Of a DNA stretch of 64,000 nt, positions 20,889-33,900 are shown one piece after another (the first letter of the stretch is position 1; every line of letters begins with the position of its first letter). Location of the stretch: assembly GCA_942486035.1 (NCBI GenBank), contig CALNXK010000021.1, positions 735,001 through 799,000 of the forward strand, in the 5' to 3' direction. The position numbers and the translations under genes were made by a program. Source of the stretch: Porites lobata. Lineage: Eukaryota > Cnidaria > Anthozoa > Scleractinia > Poritidae. Below the pieces are notes generated by a model that was not told the origin of the DNA, ran no database searches, and saw only the letters and a list, made by a program, of their open reading frames with translations.

Positions 20889-23800
20889 ATGGTTGAAAAA
20901 ATGAAGAAAAGGAGAATTGGTGTCGTAGGATTTGGACACCTAGGTGAGATTCCTGGGCGGAACAGGGAGAGAGGGGGTTGAGTCTGTTTAGTTTTGCTCA
21001 GCCAAAGTAGATTTCGTCTCTTTTAGCTCTGTTTGAGAAGGGCTAATTTTTTTGTCTAGCCTGTTCACAGACCCACTGTTTTCTCTTTAGAGATCGTCAA
21101 GTGCGCGTATAAAATTTATAAACCGCGGGGGATTTATAAACCGTACGCAATGGGAGGAACGTCTGTGGATAGGCTATAGAGGATTTCACGCTCATAGTTG
21201 TATCAGGGGTAATCAGGGCAATATGGCGGGAAATTCAATGATTTGTGTTGGAATTCAAAGCCAGCTAATTTTTCCTGAATTCATATATTTGATGCTTTCT
21301 GTTTGAAAAGAGTAACTTACGAGTTCAAAAATACAACACACTAAATCTGGAGTGGCTTTGAATTCCAATACAAATCTTTGAATTTCCTGCCATCTTGCCC
21401 TGATTACCCATAATGCAACTATGAGCGTGAATTCCTCTATTCTTTTCGTTTAAATATCTCTCTTTTTTAGGGCAATACTTGGTGGAGGAAATTCTTAAAA
21501 GAGATGACCTTGAACTAAGCTTTGTTTGGAATAGAACTGTAAGTGAACTCAGGGGAAAAGTCGATGAAAAATACATTTTGGAAAATCTGCCGTCCTTCCC
21601 AGACAGGTGTGTTAATTGAAAGATGTATTGATAATTGAGAAATGAAGTTTATCCAGTCAGTGATGCAGGTGGCTCGCAAAAAAATCTGAGTTCTCCAAAT
21701 AGTAGTTGAACCTTCGATCTGGCCAATAGCCCAGATGCTTTCACTAAGCTACAGGAGACTCATGATAGCTAAGGCTATTCTCCACTTTAGAAACAACAAG
21801 GGAAATGGAGCCAAACTGTGTCCCTCCTTTGTTTCTGGGATCTTTTTCTTGGGGAGCGCCGGCCAGCTATTGGCCATTTTTTCCTGGTCCCTAGTATAAC
21901 AGTCCCAGAACAGTCGGGACAGTTGCATCTTATTTAGGATGCGTCTATGCATCTTATTTTTCCTTGTATATATGGCACTGTTGAGAAATCCTCCAGGAAC
22001 TGCAAGGAAACACAGAAGGTTCTAGCTGCTGCTCCCAAGCCAGTAACATGAATTATACTACTGTCAGTATTAACAAGTAAATTACCAACTCAAATTAAAA
22101 TTGGTACTGCAGGAAATTTAACAATACAAAAAACTGATATGAAATTTATGTGATACCTGGATATATATTAAATTTTTGTCAAAATATTATTGTCTTATTG
22201 GCAAGTTTTTAAGAAAAAAATAAAACAATCATATTGTATTGACATGTCATAGGGACTATTATCCTAAATAACATTTACCAGATACTAGTACAAATATTAT
22301 TGAAGGAAGTTAATCCTACTACTGAATAAAATTTTAACTTTTCACAGGACTCCAGACCTGATTGTAGAGGTTGCTCACCCTTCCATTACAGTGAATTATG
22401 GGGAAGGTTTTCTTGATGTTGCAGATTATATGGTAGGTGCTTTCTTCAGGGGAATAGGAACTTAAATAACATACTGCCAACTCTCTCTTAATGGACACCT
22501 CGGTAATACATACACCTATGATTCACAGGTCCCTACCTTTCTTGACTCCCTTCATTTGACCCTCAATAAGATGGACATCTCTCTAAGCTGGACACTAAGT
22601 GCCAGTCCCAAAGATGTCCATCTTGGAGAGAGTTGACTGTAATATGTTTTTGGCTTCCTCCTCCTCAAGCAGAAACCCAAAGCCAGTTTTGCCAAATTAG
22701 GTACATGCAGATCACCATATTAGTACATGATACATGACAAATTATTAAAGCCATGTCTTATGACAGTATAGTGGTAATTAAGACAATGTTAATGTGTCTC
22801 AAATAGAATTTAGTGTTTTCTCTTGGATTTCCTTCATAACATTTACATTAACTCGAACCTCCCACTAACTTGAAGTAATTTTTGTCTCCCTTCAGGTCAT
22901 TTCTGTACAATTTTACCCTTGATAACTCGAACCAAAACAACCATGTGCTTGTCTGATTCTTTTTTTTTAAATCAATATTTCTCTTGCTGCCCTTGAAGTG
23001 AAGTGTACTTCATGATACTTGCATTCCTAATTCCCATCCCATTTCCTAATCATTTCCGGTCACTTGTTTCAAACTCCCAATAACTCAAACTTTTTTCTAT
23101 TTTCTCTATAGCTAGAAGGTTCGAGTTATTGGGAGTCAACTTTACTATTGTATATTTTACAAGTCAATACAATACCACTTAGTAGGGGTTTGACTGTTTT
23201 AATGATTCCTTCTTCTGCCATATTCAGATTCTCAAAGGGACTTGGACTTCGAGGTCCTAAATTTTTGCTTTGTGTGTTTGTTTGTTTGTTAGATAGGCTC
23301 ACCCACTGCTTTGGCAAACCCTGATATTGAGAACAAGCTGAGGGACAAAGCCGCAAGTGGAACACATGGAATTTATATACCAAGTGGAGCATTATGGGGC
23401 GGCATAGACATCAAGAAAATGGCAGACAGGGGAACGTTAAAGGTGCACTGAAATTATGTTGAATTAATTCATATACAGTCTAACCTCTCCTTATGGACAC
23501 CTCTATAATACGGATGCCTGTCTATTGCGGACAGTTTGTTTGGTCCCAGAAATGCCAAAAATCATACATTCCCTACCTCTACAATATGGACACCTCTGTA
23601 AAGCGGACACTTGGTACTGTCCCTTTGGTGTCCGTATTAAAGAGGTTTGACTGTATAAAGCAATTTGCTTCCTAGGGGGTCATTTATCATGACCAAGCTC
23701 TTCAAAATGTTGTATTTCTCCTGCGATCTCGGTAAGAACATTAATTAAAGCCAAGGTCATGGTATTTCATAATTCAGACAGCTGGAAATGGAAATTGGAT

Positions 23801-26800
23801 ATTTTCCCCTCAAATATTTCCTTTCACTTGATTCTCAAAATTATTTTTTACAAAACATGAAATGCTTACCATTTTATCTCACTTAATCCTTTATATACGA
23901 TGCCCATCATATGCTATCCTTCATAGTTATTTTTGAACTTTATTTCTCATTCAGGGACTTAAAGTTACCATGAAAAAGCATCCTTCATCTTATAAATTGA
24001 ATGAACCACTGAAGTCAAGGAATGCACTAGTCAAGTCAGAGGCAACAGTTCTATATGATGGTAGTTTTTTTTCTTACTGTTGTGTTCTGTTGTTGTTATT
24101 TCTAAACATTTATGTCATTCTATTTTTGTTGTCCTCCAGGTTGTATTCGTGACCTTTGTCCTTTAGCTCCAAATAACGTGAATACAATGGCTGCCGCAGC
24201 TTTGGCAGCACATAATCTGGGATTTGACAAAGCACAAGGATGCATTGTGGCTGACCCAAGGCAAGATACAACTTTTGTTCAACTAGTTATACATAATCCC
24301 CAGTTGTTCAAAGCCAGATTAGGATAACCCAGGATTAATGTGTAAGGCCTGGTTCTCATATGCTGCTGGTACCACCTGGGCTACTTCTCAGACGAATGAG
24401 AACATGCGCCGCCAGCTACTAGAGCCATCACAGAGCTTTACCGCCGGAATGCCTCTGAAGTTGAACTCAAGTCAACTTCGCGCAGGCATGCCAGCGGTAA
24501 AGACTGGAATGACCGATGTTGCTGGCCACTTCTGTTCTCATATCAAAACAGTATCCCAGGCAGTATCGGCAGCCATGTCACAAGACATGCATTGCTAGCA
24601 TATGGGAACCAGGCTTTCGTGTGACTGAATGCTTCCGTTGATTCTTTTTACCTACAATTTGATGTTTGGACCCTTTAATCCTGGATATGTTTAGCAATAA
24701 TCATCCTTCAAATAACCATGGCTATCCATGGAACAACTAGGCCCAGAGAAACAATGAAATATTTACAATGCAGGCAGCAAATAAATTTAAGGTCGCTGGC
24801 GTCACCTTGAGCTCTTTGTTATGCATTTATTTAAAGGGTATGCAAGAAGGACAACCACTGATATTGACCAATTTACGAGATTATTCATAGCTGGGTAAAA
24901 GATGACAGTGAAGTGTTCATGTGCACATGTGGCACACAGACTGCGAGCACAAAAGTAACAAATGGGCTCTGAATCAAACCTTGTTTCAGTGATAAATAAA
25001 AATAAAGAAATCTTTAGAAATTTCAACCAAATTTAATACCATGAAACTTCTAGTACATTTTTTTTTCCGCTTCAAAAATCCTTGAACACATTGTAGCTTA
25101 TAAACAAAATGAAATCGTGGAATGTATTCAACCATAATTACCATTATTACATATCTTGGTTGGAAACCATGCTTTAGTCGGGACACCTTCAGGAGTCTCA
25201 AAATTTGACTTTTCTGACAGTTTTATGTCCAAGAATTCAGCACAGATACAAAACTTCACGAGCTGGCACTGTAGAGGGGTAAACTTTGTAGACTGTAGTG
25301 TGTTATGTATTGAAGATTTTGCTCATTTAAACGATTATTATCTTGCTGGCAAACTTTAAATTGCAAAGTCTGCTCAATACCTAACACACTAGAAATTTTG
25401 ACCGATCATTAATTTTGTTAATAAAATCAGAGAGTGCAGTCTTCTATTCTTTCCACAAACTTGGACACAAAATCATGATTTCCCAATTGGGTACAACTGT
25501 GGCTTAACCCTGTAAGTCCCAATAGTGACCAAGATCAATTTTCTCCTAACAATATCCATACATTGTCAACAGATAAGTTATGAGAAGTACTAAAATGATC
25601 ACCCAAGTAAAAATGCCTTAATCTTTTATCAGATTCTCTCAACTCATTCTTTAAGGAAATGTATGGAGATCAGTTTGGAGAATTTGTATGTGGATACTGG
25701 GGCTTAAAGGGTTAAAGCATCGCTGTAAAGCATAATCCACCAAATAAAACACAACCGTCCTAAAGTTCCATCATTTCACAATGTCTAACTAAAATTTTAT
25801 CAAAATCACCTCGAAAACAGCCAAGATTAAATAAGCATTTTAAGATGTAGCACAAGCAAAATTTTGCCTTATGAATTTATTCATAGATAGGTGTCCCCTA
25901 CAGCCTTAACCCTTAGATAAATCCATTTTGTTATAAATATTGCAGCCTTAAGGCCCATATTGTGGAGGTTGATGTCTTTGGACCTGGGGAAGTGCAGAAC
26001 CAGTTTACAGTGAAAACAGTTCGTCACAACCCTGCAGCTGTAGGAGCTGTTACAGGAAATGCAACGTATGCATCTTTCTTGAGCAGTTTGTTGGGTAAGA
26101 ATGTTATCATTTTTGTCATGTCAAGTCCAGGAATGCTCACTCCTTTTTCAGGATGTTTCTTGGTGTTGTGGAAACCATTGTTGGTTCACTTTTGTGTTGT
26201 GGTGTGGGTATTGTTCAGTGTCATTTCAGTCTTTTGTATTGCGTCATTAATGCACAAAATGGCACGCAAACAGCAAGCTATTGCAACAACACTTTACGAG
26301 GAACTGCAAGCAAGCAACTGCATATATAAGTCACGAGGTGCCCCTGCTAGAGGCATCGGGCCACCCCTAGTATAGCTGGGGAAACTGCTGACCAGCATTG
26401 CTTCGAGGTTAACTTTGCCTAAATTACATTTAGCCACATTCAATGTTTTGGTGATTACACCCATCCACAACACCAAGTAGCTACCCTTTTTTCAGTTCTT
26501 GCTGTAGCAAGATAAACAAATGAAACAGTACAAACTTTAAAAATTGACGAATGAGGGTTTAATACCATTGACTGACAATGCACTCAGCTCACTTTGTTTC
26601 TAAAGATGACCACTGCACAGTTGAAATTAGTGGAAAAGCAGAAGGATGATATGCACCTCCCTTCCTCACTCCTAGCTACTATTCCATGTCCATACCCACC
26701 ATGCAGGTTATCTATAAGCTAAAAACAAGAGTAGTGAACACCCCTTTATCCCATCCTGGCTAAAAACGATCACATTATAATGGCCTGAAAATTGTGAACA

Positions 26801-26869
26801 ATTGGCTCAAAATTCTATTGTTTCTTTTCAGGAGCACACAGTCAAGGTCCTGGACTTCATCTTTGTTGA
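20889..26869 (+). CDS. ASPDH: Aspartate dehydrogenase (ASPDH family), complete, 8 coding exons
   Basis: Exons: 20889-20943, 21471-21606, 22348-22432, 23293-23442, 23955-24060, 24140-24260, 25946-26094, 26832-26869; 279 aa against 283 in human. The enzyme family oxidises L-aspartate with NAD(P)+ to iminoaspartate/oxaloacetate; its role in animals is poorly defined. Residues 10-20 form the Rossmann signature IGVVGFGHLGQ. Further family blocks are PDLIVEVAHPSI, IPSGALWGG, CPLAPNNVNTMAAAALAA, CIVADPSLKAHIVEVDVFG, NPAAVGAVTGNATYASF and the C-terminal GPGLHLC. The Met at 20889 is directly preceded by an in-frame TAG; a second Met at 20901 is in frame. The intron after exon 6 starts with GC (AAG|GCAAGA), and the joined codon gives the conserved ADPSL. 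Head to head with DRC2. Confidence 0.95.
21057..21176. mobile_element. TAGCCTGT-ended MITE in ASPDH intron 1
   Basis: Begins TAGCCTGTTCACAGAC and ends GTCTGTGGATAGGCTA. The interior (AAGTGCGCGTATAAAA, GCGGGGGATTTATAA) is a reverse-orientation relative of the elements at 49309-49542 and 56749-56977. No 9-bp duplication is seen here. Confidence 0.7.
21178..21442. repeat. Inverted repeat (fold-back) in ASPDH intron 1
   Basis: The left arm TTCACGCTCATAGTTGTATC continues through GGGTAATCAGGGCAA, GAAATTCAATGATTTGTGTT and GGAATTCAAAGCCA. The right arm carries the same words in reverse complement, ending AACTATGAGCGTGAA. Arms are about 90 bp with an unrelated central part. It abuts the preceding element. 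Confidence 0.75.
22472..23147. repeat. Cluster of Tc1/mariner-like MITE relics in ASPDH intron 3
   Basis: At 22475-22640, CAACTCTCTCTTAATGGACA is mirrored by TGTCCATCTTGGAGAGAGTTG. At about 22852-23147, ACTCGAACCTCCCA is mirrored by GGTTCGAGTTATTGGGAGT. Both resemble the TA-flanked element at 23476-23653 in wording (GGACACCTC, GGTTTGACTGT-type ends). Confidence 0.6.
23476..23653. mobile_element. Tc1/mariner-like MITE with TA duplication, ASPDH intron 4
   Basis: CAGTCTAACCTCTCC on the left and GAGGTTTGACTG on the right are inverted repeats flanked by TA on both sides (23474-23475, 23654-23655). TA duplication is the hallmark of Tc1/mariner transposition. The interior repeats TATGGACACCTCT. 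Confidence 0.75.
24344..24616. mobile_element. CCTGGTTCTCA-ended MITE, ASPDH intron 6
   Basis: Left end AAGGCCTGGTTCTCATATGC; right end GCATATGGGAACCAGGCTT. The interior has inverted pairs such as TTTACCGC / GCGGTAAA and GGCATGCC. It shares the outer word with 35399-35796. Confidence 0.75.
25504..25715. mobile_element. TTAA-ended MITE, ASPDH intron 6
   Basis: Ends TTAACCCTGTAAGTCCCA and TGGGGCTTAAAGGGTTAA are inverted repeats, each bounded by TTAA. A TTAA target fits piggyBac- or Kolobok-type elements. A partial relative (AAGGAAATGTATGAAGATCA ... GGACTTAAGGGTTAA) lies at about 33240-33345. Confidence 0.7.
26385..26445 (-). mobile_element. Fragment related to the A2 region of the 5' YR retroelement
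   Basis: On the minus strand, GGCTAAATGTAATTTAGGCA, AAGTTAACCTCGAAGCAATG and CTGGTC match in order the words at 1556-1605 (GGTTAAATGTAATTTAAGCT, AAGTTAAACGCGAAACAATG, CTGGTC). It lies in ASPDH intron 7. How far the fragment extends is unknown. Confidence 0.55.
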
Positions 26870-27984
26870 GCATAACATTTGACACGTCCCCCGAAAGTTT
26901 CATTACCAGAAGCGTTGTGAGTTTCTGATGTAACTAGGGCCTCTTAGAGCTAGCAGCTGACAGGTTTCACAAGAAACTGTGATGCTGTGTGGACAATTAA
27001 GTGGAACAAGAAAATTGCCACTGCACTTCTGCAGCAATAGTTAGTCACACCCTGGCAAAACTGGGATCAGGCCAATATATTTTTCTCCCCATAAATTCAC
27101 GTGGCCTTGCCATCTTCAGTAGACAAGTATGTTTATAAAAATAATGAAACCTAGCAATAAAACTGTTACAAAGAAAAAGCTTTGTGTAATGTATTTAATG
27201 TTCCAAAATAAATAAAGGTTCTACATGTGTTAGTCTCCAGCGAGGTCATTCTTTGTCTCATCTTGCACCATTCCTCCCCTCCTTTGGAGAGGTTCTGCAT
27301 TCACATGGAGATTTCCAACAGGTTTTTATCCAAAATGTTCATAAGAAATAGAGGAATGAAGTTCAGTTAATTCTGGATTATCTTAGACCAAAGCTTATGG
27401 GTTGTAATTCATTGTACCTAAATTGGGATTTGTGCCAATATTGTCCTTCAGGCAAATCGGCTGAGTGCTTTACCCAGACAAGATTTTTTTCTTTGCAAGC
27501 CACAGAAAACACGAGTGAACTAAGGTCTGGTCTTCTCATAAGAGGTTTGTCTTGAAATTTCTACAGTAGTGCACTTGGTGCCAACCAGTCCAAAAGACCA
27601 CACTACTTGTAAACTTCTTGAAATGATAAATAACTGATAGTGGCCTTACAAAATTTAAAAAAAAGGTGCAGTCGTCTTCTGGTTAAGTCCACGTATGATC
27701 TCACAAGACCCACCAAAACCAATGACCACACAAATCAAGTACTGTAGTCCATCATCGTAAATTGGGTTCCTGGCGTCCCATTCTTTCTTCCATCAATGCC
27801 AGTCCCTTCTAATATTGCACTCCGCAGGCCAATGGCTTAATGTCAATGTCCAATGTGAAGATCATCTGAACTTAAAGACATGGTCCTGAGACAGTTTATG
27901 TAAGACCCTGCTTGGTGGTCCAGAGCAGTACAAACTTGCGACATCCTGCTAAACAGGGTTAACTGCAGTGACCAAGGCCAGGTA
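26870..27984. other. Convergent 3' regions of ASPDH and the metallophosphoesterase gene
   Basis: AATAAA occurs at 27156-27161, 27207-27212 and 27211-27216 on the plus strand, about 290-350 bp past the ASPDH stop; these are its likely polyadenylation signals. On the minus strand the nearest candidate for the opposing gene is ATTAAA at 27194-27199. If it is used, the two transcripts would overlap slightly. No other feature was recognised. Confidence 0.45.
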
Positions 27985-30900
27985 TCAGACATATCGTGAT
28001 AACAGACAACAGATTGTATTGGGAAGTATTCTAAAAGCATTTGAAATTAACCAACAAAGAAATGACACCAAACAGTACGCTAGGACAACCAAGTATGTAC
28101 GGAAAAATGGGTATCTCACTGGCAGTGAAAGAATGGAATAGTCTATGGAACCATCAGTACCTAGAAGATAAATCACAGTATCAGGTTTATTAAGTGCCAC
28201 ATAAGGTTCCATGTAATCACAGGTTAGAGAAATACACCTCTTCCTACAACAAACTTTTTGGGGGACAGTCTCTTCTCTCGATTGATATGCAGGCCTGAAT
28301 TGCTCAAAAGATGGTCAAGGTAAAGGAGCAGCGAGGAGTAAAGAGGGCAGGTAGTAAGGGCACTCACTTCTCACCAACATGGTGGAGGAGATGCTATGCT
28401 TTAACCCAGTTTGCTTTTGGTTCTCTTTTCTGCAGCAAAACATATTTTTTCCTCCAAGAACTCTAATTTTCCCCTTTCTACATTAACCAACAATCCCACT
28501 CCCAAATTCTAAAACAATCTGGAATACACAAGCATCTGAAAACTAAAACCATGTAACTTAAACTTGTATAATAATAATTGCTTCTTACCCACTACACTTG
28601 CCCAGCACCCCCCTCCCTGGCCACACCAGGAATCATTTACCTGTGATTTCTTCCATATTTAAACAATACAAGGGGCTCTCAAATACAAAAGAAGAGAACT
28701 GCCTTTTTAAAAATCAGTTGTAACACACCATTTGTCAAATTTCTAGTTTCCTACTAGCCATTTATAAAAGTCAAAGTAGTAGAAAAACATAATTTAAATG
28801 CATTAACAACCGTTAATCATCACAAAACTCCTCAGGCAGATCTGCTTTTACAAACTGCCATTGTAAAGCACTTTTTAAAATTTCTTAAAAGCCATTTGCT
28901 GAAGTCAAAGTAATAAAAATTGAAGAACATTCAGAATTTTCAGTACATGCGCAAATGCATGTAACACTCTTAACCCCTTCACCTGGAGCCAAAGAGGGCT
29001 GCTGACCGATGATTATGTTTGAGTGACCTTACCTAGGATAGCTATAGCAGCACCCATCTTGTCAGTTCCCATTCGATAGCTACATGTAGGTACTACATAC
29101 TCAGTAAAACGGACGGATCCAATAAGGTGGTGAAATGAAGCAGGCTAGAAAACAGTGGAGACACTTTTCTCAATATGATCTCAGACTCAGGGTCCAAACT
29201 GGCACATTTTTGCAGGTTTGTACATGTTACAGGTCTTAATTTCAGGTTAAAATTTTTTTAACCTAGGTTGATTCTCAATTTCCATTGTCTCCTAGACCTA
29301 ATCCATGAATAATTATGGCTAGGAGACAAACAAAATTGAGAATCAACCTGGGTTAAAAATTGAAAACCTGAATTTAATTTTGACCTGTAACATATACAAG
29401 AGCCGGTAAAAGTGAAGAACAGCTCCCCTAAAAGTCTGTTGGCCGAATGTCGGTATACTGTCGGCCAACTGTCGGCCGGCAGTATACCAACAGTTAACCG
29501 ACAGTTGACCAACAGCAAACCGACACATATTTATATTGGCTACATAATTATTTACTACCCGGCAATGTGGCCGATGCAGAGGCCCTGCCGGGGAGTCCCA
29601 TGTCACCCGTCTGAATTTTAAAACGTCTTGTGTCGGTGTTTATAAATGCTTGTCACTTATTGTCAGCTTTGATGTCACTGTCGCAATTTGGCAGAGGGAG
29701 GTTGCCTCTTGTTGCGATTTCATTTTACACACTGTTGCTACTTTTGGGTCATATCGCTTGTCGCAATTTACCCTGGCAGGGCCTATATGCACCAACCTGG
29801 CTTTATGGCTATGTGGTTATGCAGGTAAGTGCCAATTAATGTGGGTATGCGCCTACATGCCTACTACACATTTTACTTACTGCCATGTCATTGTTTTAGA
29901 GTCGTATATAAAGAGGGTGGAAACTGTCTTTAACTAAAGTGAACCGGACTCTAATTTTAATTAATTAAACATGTTTAGTGGACGTTTAACCTGTTGATAC
30001 TAACTGAAAGCCTAGTATAAGAATCTTAAGTTTCAAGTCATTTTAGATCTCCTCTCCCCTAACCCTCAAACAAGTCTTGATGCTATTGACAAACATACCA
30101 AGGTATTCAAGACTGTACAAATGTAAAAGTTGTCCCGTTATTTCAAAGAAGGTTTTTGCATCAGTATACTCACCACATGAATATCTCCTGAAAAGGCATA
30201 TGTTGGTTGGATGGCATCAATTAACTTGAAGGAATAAAAACAGGACATAAAACAATAAACCAGGGGTGATAACAATGCTTGTGTATAATATTAGAAAAGC
30301 TGCTAACTCAGGTTTTGAGGAATTGTATGACCTCAAAATCTTATATGGATATACATGTAAATTACCCTATCTGCCATTCGTATGTGGTCATTGGAGTCAC
30401 ATAAAAGACTTCAAAGCTGTTTGCAAGGCAAAGGCAGTTTCTTCTTTTTCGTTTATTTTAAGACCGCCCACTGCCTGAGTATTCGTCTGGAATAGGGGAT
30501 TGAGCCAGCGAGCCCCTCGCTCTGCAATAAAACCCTCTACCAGATTACTAAATAACCAGATTCACAAAGCAAAATGAAAATTAGATACAACCTTGCACAA
30601 AACTGTCTTGTTATCCGAGGCAAAAATCGAAACAATCGCTAACTTAATGACCTCAGCTATTATTCCCCCTATCACTAGTGGAAGTTCTCAAGAGATGATC
30701 CATTATGACTGGCAAATACAAGTTTTGCCACTCAATTTTCAGACAAGGCATAAATGGACATGCAAGCTGTTTTTTTTTAAGTTTGTGCCTAAATATCGTA
30801 TACGCATAATTTAGTTGCAGAGTATTAAAAGGCCATTTGACAGTGCATATATAATAAGACAGTGATAACTTCATATTTCACATTCCACAAAAAGTTTTTA

Positions 30901-33900
30901 AAAATAATTAGTAAAACAATAGTTTTTACAAATTTCACCTTAAAAGAGTGAAGAACAATAACTTGTAGTATTGATATCAGAGTTAAACAATAAAGGGAAA
31001 CGTCTAAACCAGAATTATACAGGTTTTTAAGCCCCCTCCCAACAGGGGTTGGGAGGGGGCTTAATTTCTTTGTTCTGCTTAGAGGAGTGTAGTATGGTGC
31101 TAAATGAGAAAATAAATGGAACTGACTCAAGAGTTTTGTTTGAGGTTGTAGCTTGATTGTTTGGCCAAAGCATTTTGACAAGTTCACAATAAAAAGTACC
31201 ACCACAATCAACTACATTTACGGTAACGAATAATATAAAAATACATGGAGACATGACCTCACCTTAGTTATGGTTGCTTTGTTAGAAATTCTTTTTAGTG
31301 TTGTATGGCTGATTAGAATGGATGGTTTTGTCCCGTCAAGCTTTGAAGGCAACTCATCAATAAATTCCAATGTCTTGTTATAAGCTTTTTCTTCATCCTT
31401 AAATGGCTTACTTCTTCTTAAACTTAAGGTGTTAACCTGTAGTAAATAAAAAGGAAACTTTCTTGGCCTAAGAAACCAAAAAAAAGTTCACGCTAAACCC
31501 AGTCAGTCTCTGCTGATAAAGGGACCATTTCTGACCATTTTAGCCAAACAAAAGTAATATGCAAAAGTTCTAGCAAGAATGTTTGATCTGAATGGCAACA
31601 TGACAGTATTTTGTCCAGAGATTTAAAAGTTAGAGTGACAAAATCATATTCTTGCCATAAAGTCTATTATTTGAGGAAATACGATATTTTTGTGTGACCA
31701 TCTATTTCCACTGAAAGCAATATGCCTCTTGAATGACTACCTGTTGTGAGCAACGACTACCACCTTTCTGGGGTATGATGGTATTCAGTATAATTTTTCA
31801 TTATTTTTAAAAACTCATAAGCGACAACTCATCACAAGGTTTCTTCAGCTTAATAATAGCAACTTTAAAAATGTGATGCTGCACAGCCCTGATATGAACA
31901 TAAGTTCATCTGCAAAGTGATATTCATCGGCACCGTTGAACCTCTCCACAACAGCAACCTTGGGGGTTGACAGAAGTAAGTGGCTGTTGTGGCATGGAGA
32001 GGTGGCCATTATGAGGAGGTAGGGGTGTTTTTTATTTTATTATTTTTTTTCCCAGGAGTACAATAATGTTTATTGTGCCAAGTTCATGCTTTCTTTAGCC
32101 TATAATGGTCATCCAATCATCAATATTGTTTGCTGCGAGGTGGTATCAAGTTGCTTGTCAAATGCTTGTGTGGATGAGCAAAATAAAATATTGCTCTTTA
32201 ATAACTGGACTCACAGCCTCAGGTATGTTCTAAGTGAGTTCTAAAAAAGGTTCTCACAAAAAAGTGCTCTATTTAAAATCTTAAATGAATTGAAAGACTT
32301 GCTGCGATTAATCATCGACCCACCTATACTGATCAAATTTCTTTACTTTTTGTCAGTCACTGAATAAACTGGCTGTTTTTGAGAGGTTATTTTAATTTGG
32401 AAGTTAGGGATGTACTTTGGTGTCTGTTGCCATTATAGAGACGTTTAAACAAGAGTCAATGTATGGACTGCCCATCAAAACAAAAAAAGAGACTGAGGTG
32501 GCTGTTGTAAAGAGGTGGTCATTAGTGGAGACTTGTTTGTATAAATTTTTACCAGACATCATGATCATCAACATTCAAGAATTATTCATCTCTAAAATGT
32601 GGGTCAATTTTAGTGGGACATTGTCCAACGACAGACTATTACTTGCAGCTCTGCGCACAAAATTCATATAGGAGAAGACAGGATCAAGGAAGAAAGTGTG
32701 AGACAATGTCTCTAATTTCTTTCTCCTCCCTAATTAACATTATCTCCTCCGTAGAGTTGCCATACTTGTCTACCGCGACCAATTGACGACTGCATGCTAA
32801 TGATAAAGAGTTGTCTGGAGATGAGTCAGTCTCTGTGGGACAAACTGCTTTTTTTTATTTTTGAAATGGGTTTTCTTACCTTCACAATCTGAAAAGACTT
32901 AAGTTCAATGATTTCATTGATGGAACCAAAGTACTGTGAGAATCTGGAGACGAGGTTTTGTGTTATACTGTCCATCCATTCACCACCGATATCGTTGTCA
33001 CCAGCAACATGTATCTTGGTAACACCATCACGGACATTGAAGATTTTATCATGTCGGGTCTGGGAATCAAAAATATGTGATGGTTAGGGATTTAACAAAG
33101 ACAAGTTTCATTGAATTATCATTGTCAAGTACCACACCAATTTACTGATGGCAATGCAATGGAATGAACATCAAATTTCTCTAGATAAACACAATTGCCC
33201 AAGCCAGGGAGTGACTCCCGCACGAAAGAAAAGAGAAAAATGCTTTGATCTGTTCTCAAACTCTCTCATTTAATTCTTTAAGGAAATGTATGAAGATCAG
33301 TAGGGAGAATTGATATGTGGATATTTGGACTTAAGGGTTAATTCACAGAAAGTCAAGTGTTCTTAACTTATTCTTACTGGTAATACCTTATAATGCAGAA
33401 ATTCATCATCGGTTGCAATGTTTCCTTCATCAAATATGTCACCTAAAAACGGCAAAGTTCTACAAGAATTGGAATTTTATTGACTGGATTACTTATGATA
33501 CGAAGAAGTGACAGAGTTAGGTCATACCTAAATGAATGACTGCATCGGGGGTAAATACCATCATTAACAACATGAAGGCTTTCTGTAAATACCAATCAGC
33601 ATCTAGGCGGGTTATGCTTCCCAGAATACCTGATGGTTCATTCCTAAAGCCCTGCAGAATTGCATAGATCAACATAAACTGAACGCAAGTTAAATTAGGG
33701 AAGTGGTATTAACTAGTGTACTTGATAACGACCACCTCAATACAGGGTGGGAGGGTTTAATATAAGACACCACCTGTCTAATGGACAAGATAGACACAAA
33801 TTTTTACCCCAAAAATTTAAGAAAGGCATTGTTGTTATTTCTACTTATAAATATTTGGTGTACCTAAGCATAAAAGTACTATGCGGAGTATTGACTGGAA

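Noticed and set aside
25962..26375. 137-codon ORF running through ASPDH exon 7
   Set aside because: Only its first part is the true exon; the rest reads into intron 7 past the GTAAGA donor at 26095.
32417..32671. 84-codon ORF in the metallophosphoesterase intron 4
   Set aside because: Its DNA resembles degenerate Tc1/mariner-type repeat words (GTGGTCATTAGTGGAGAC) and the protein matches nothing I know.
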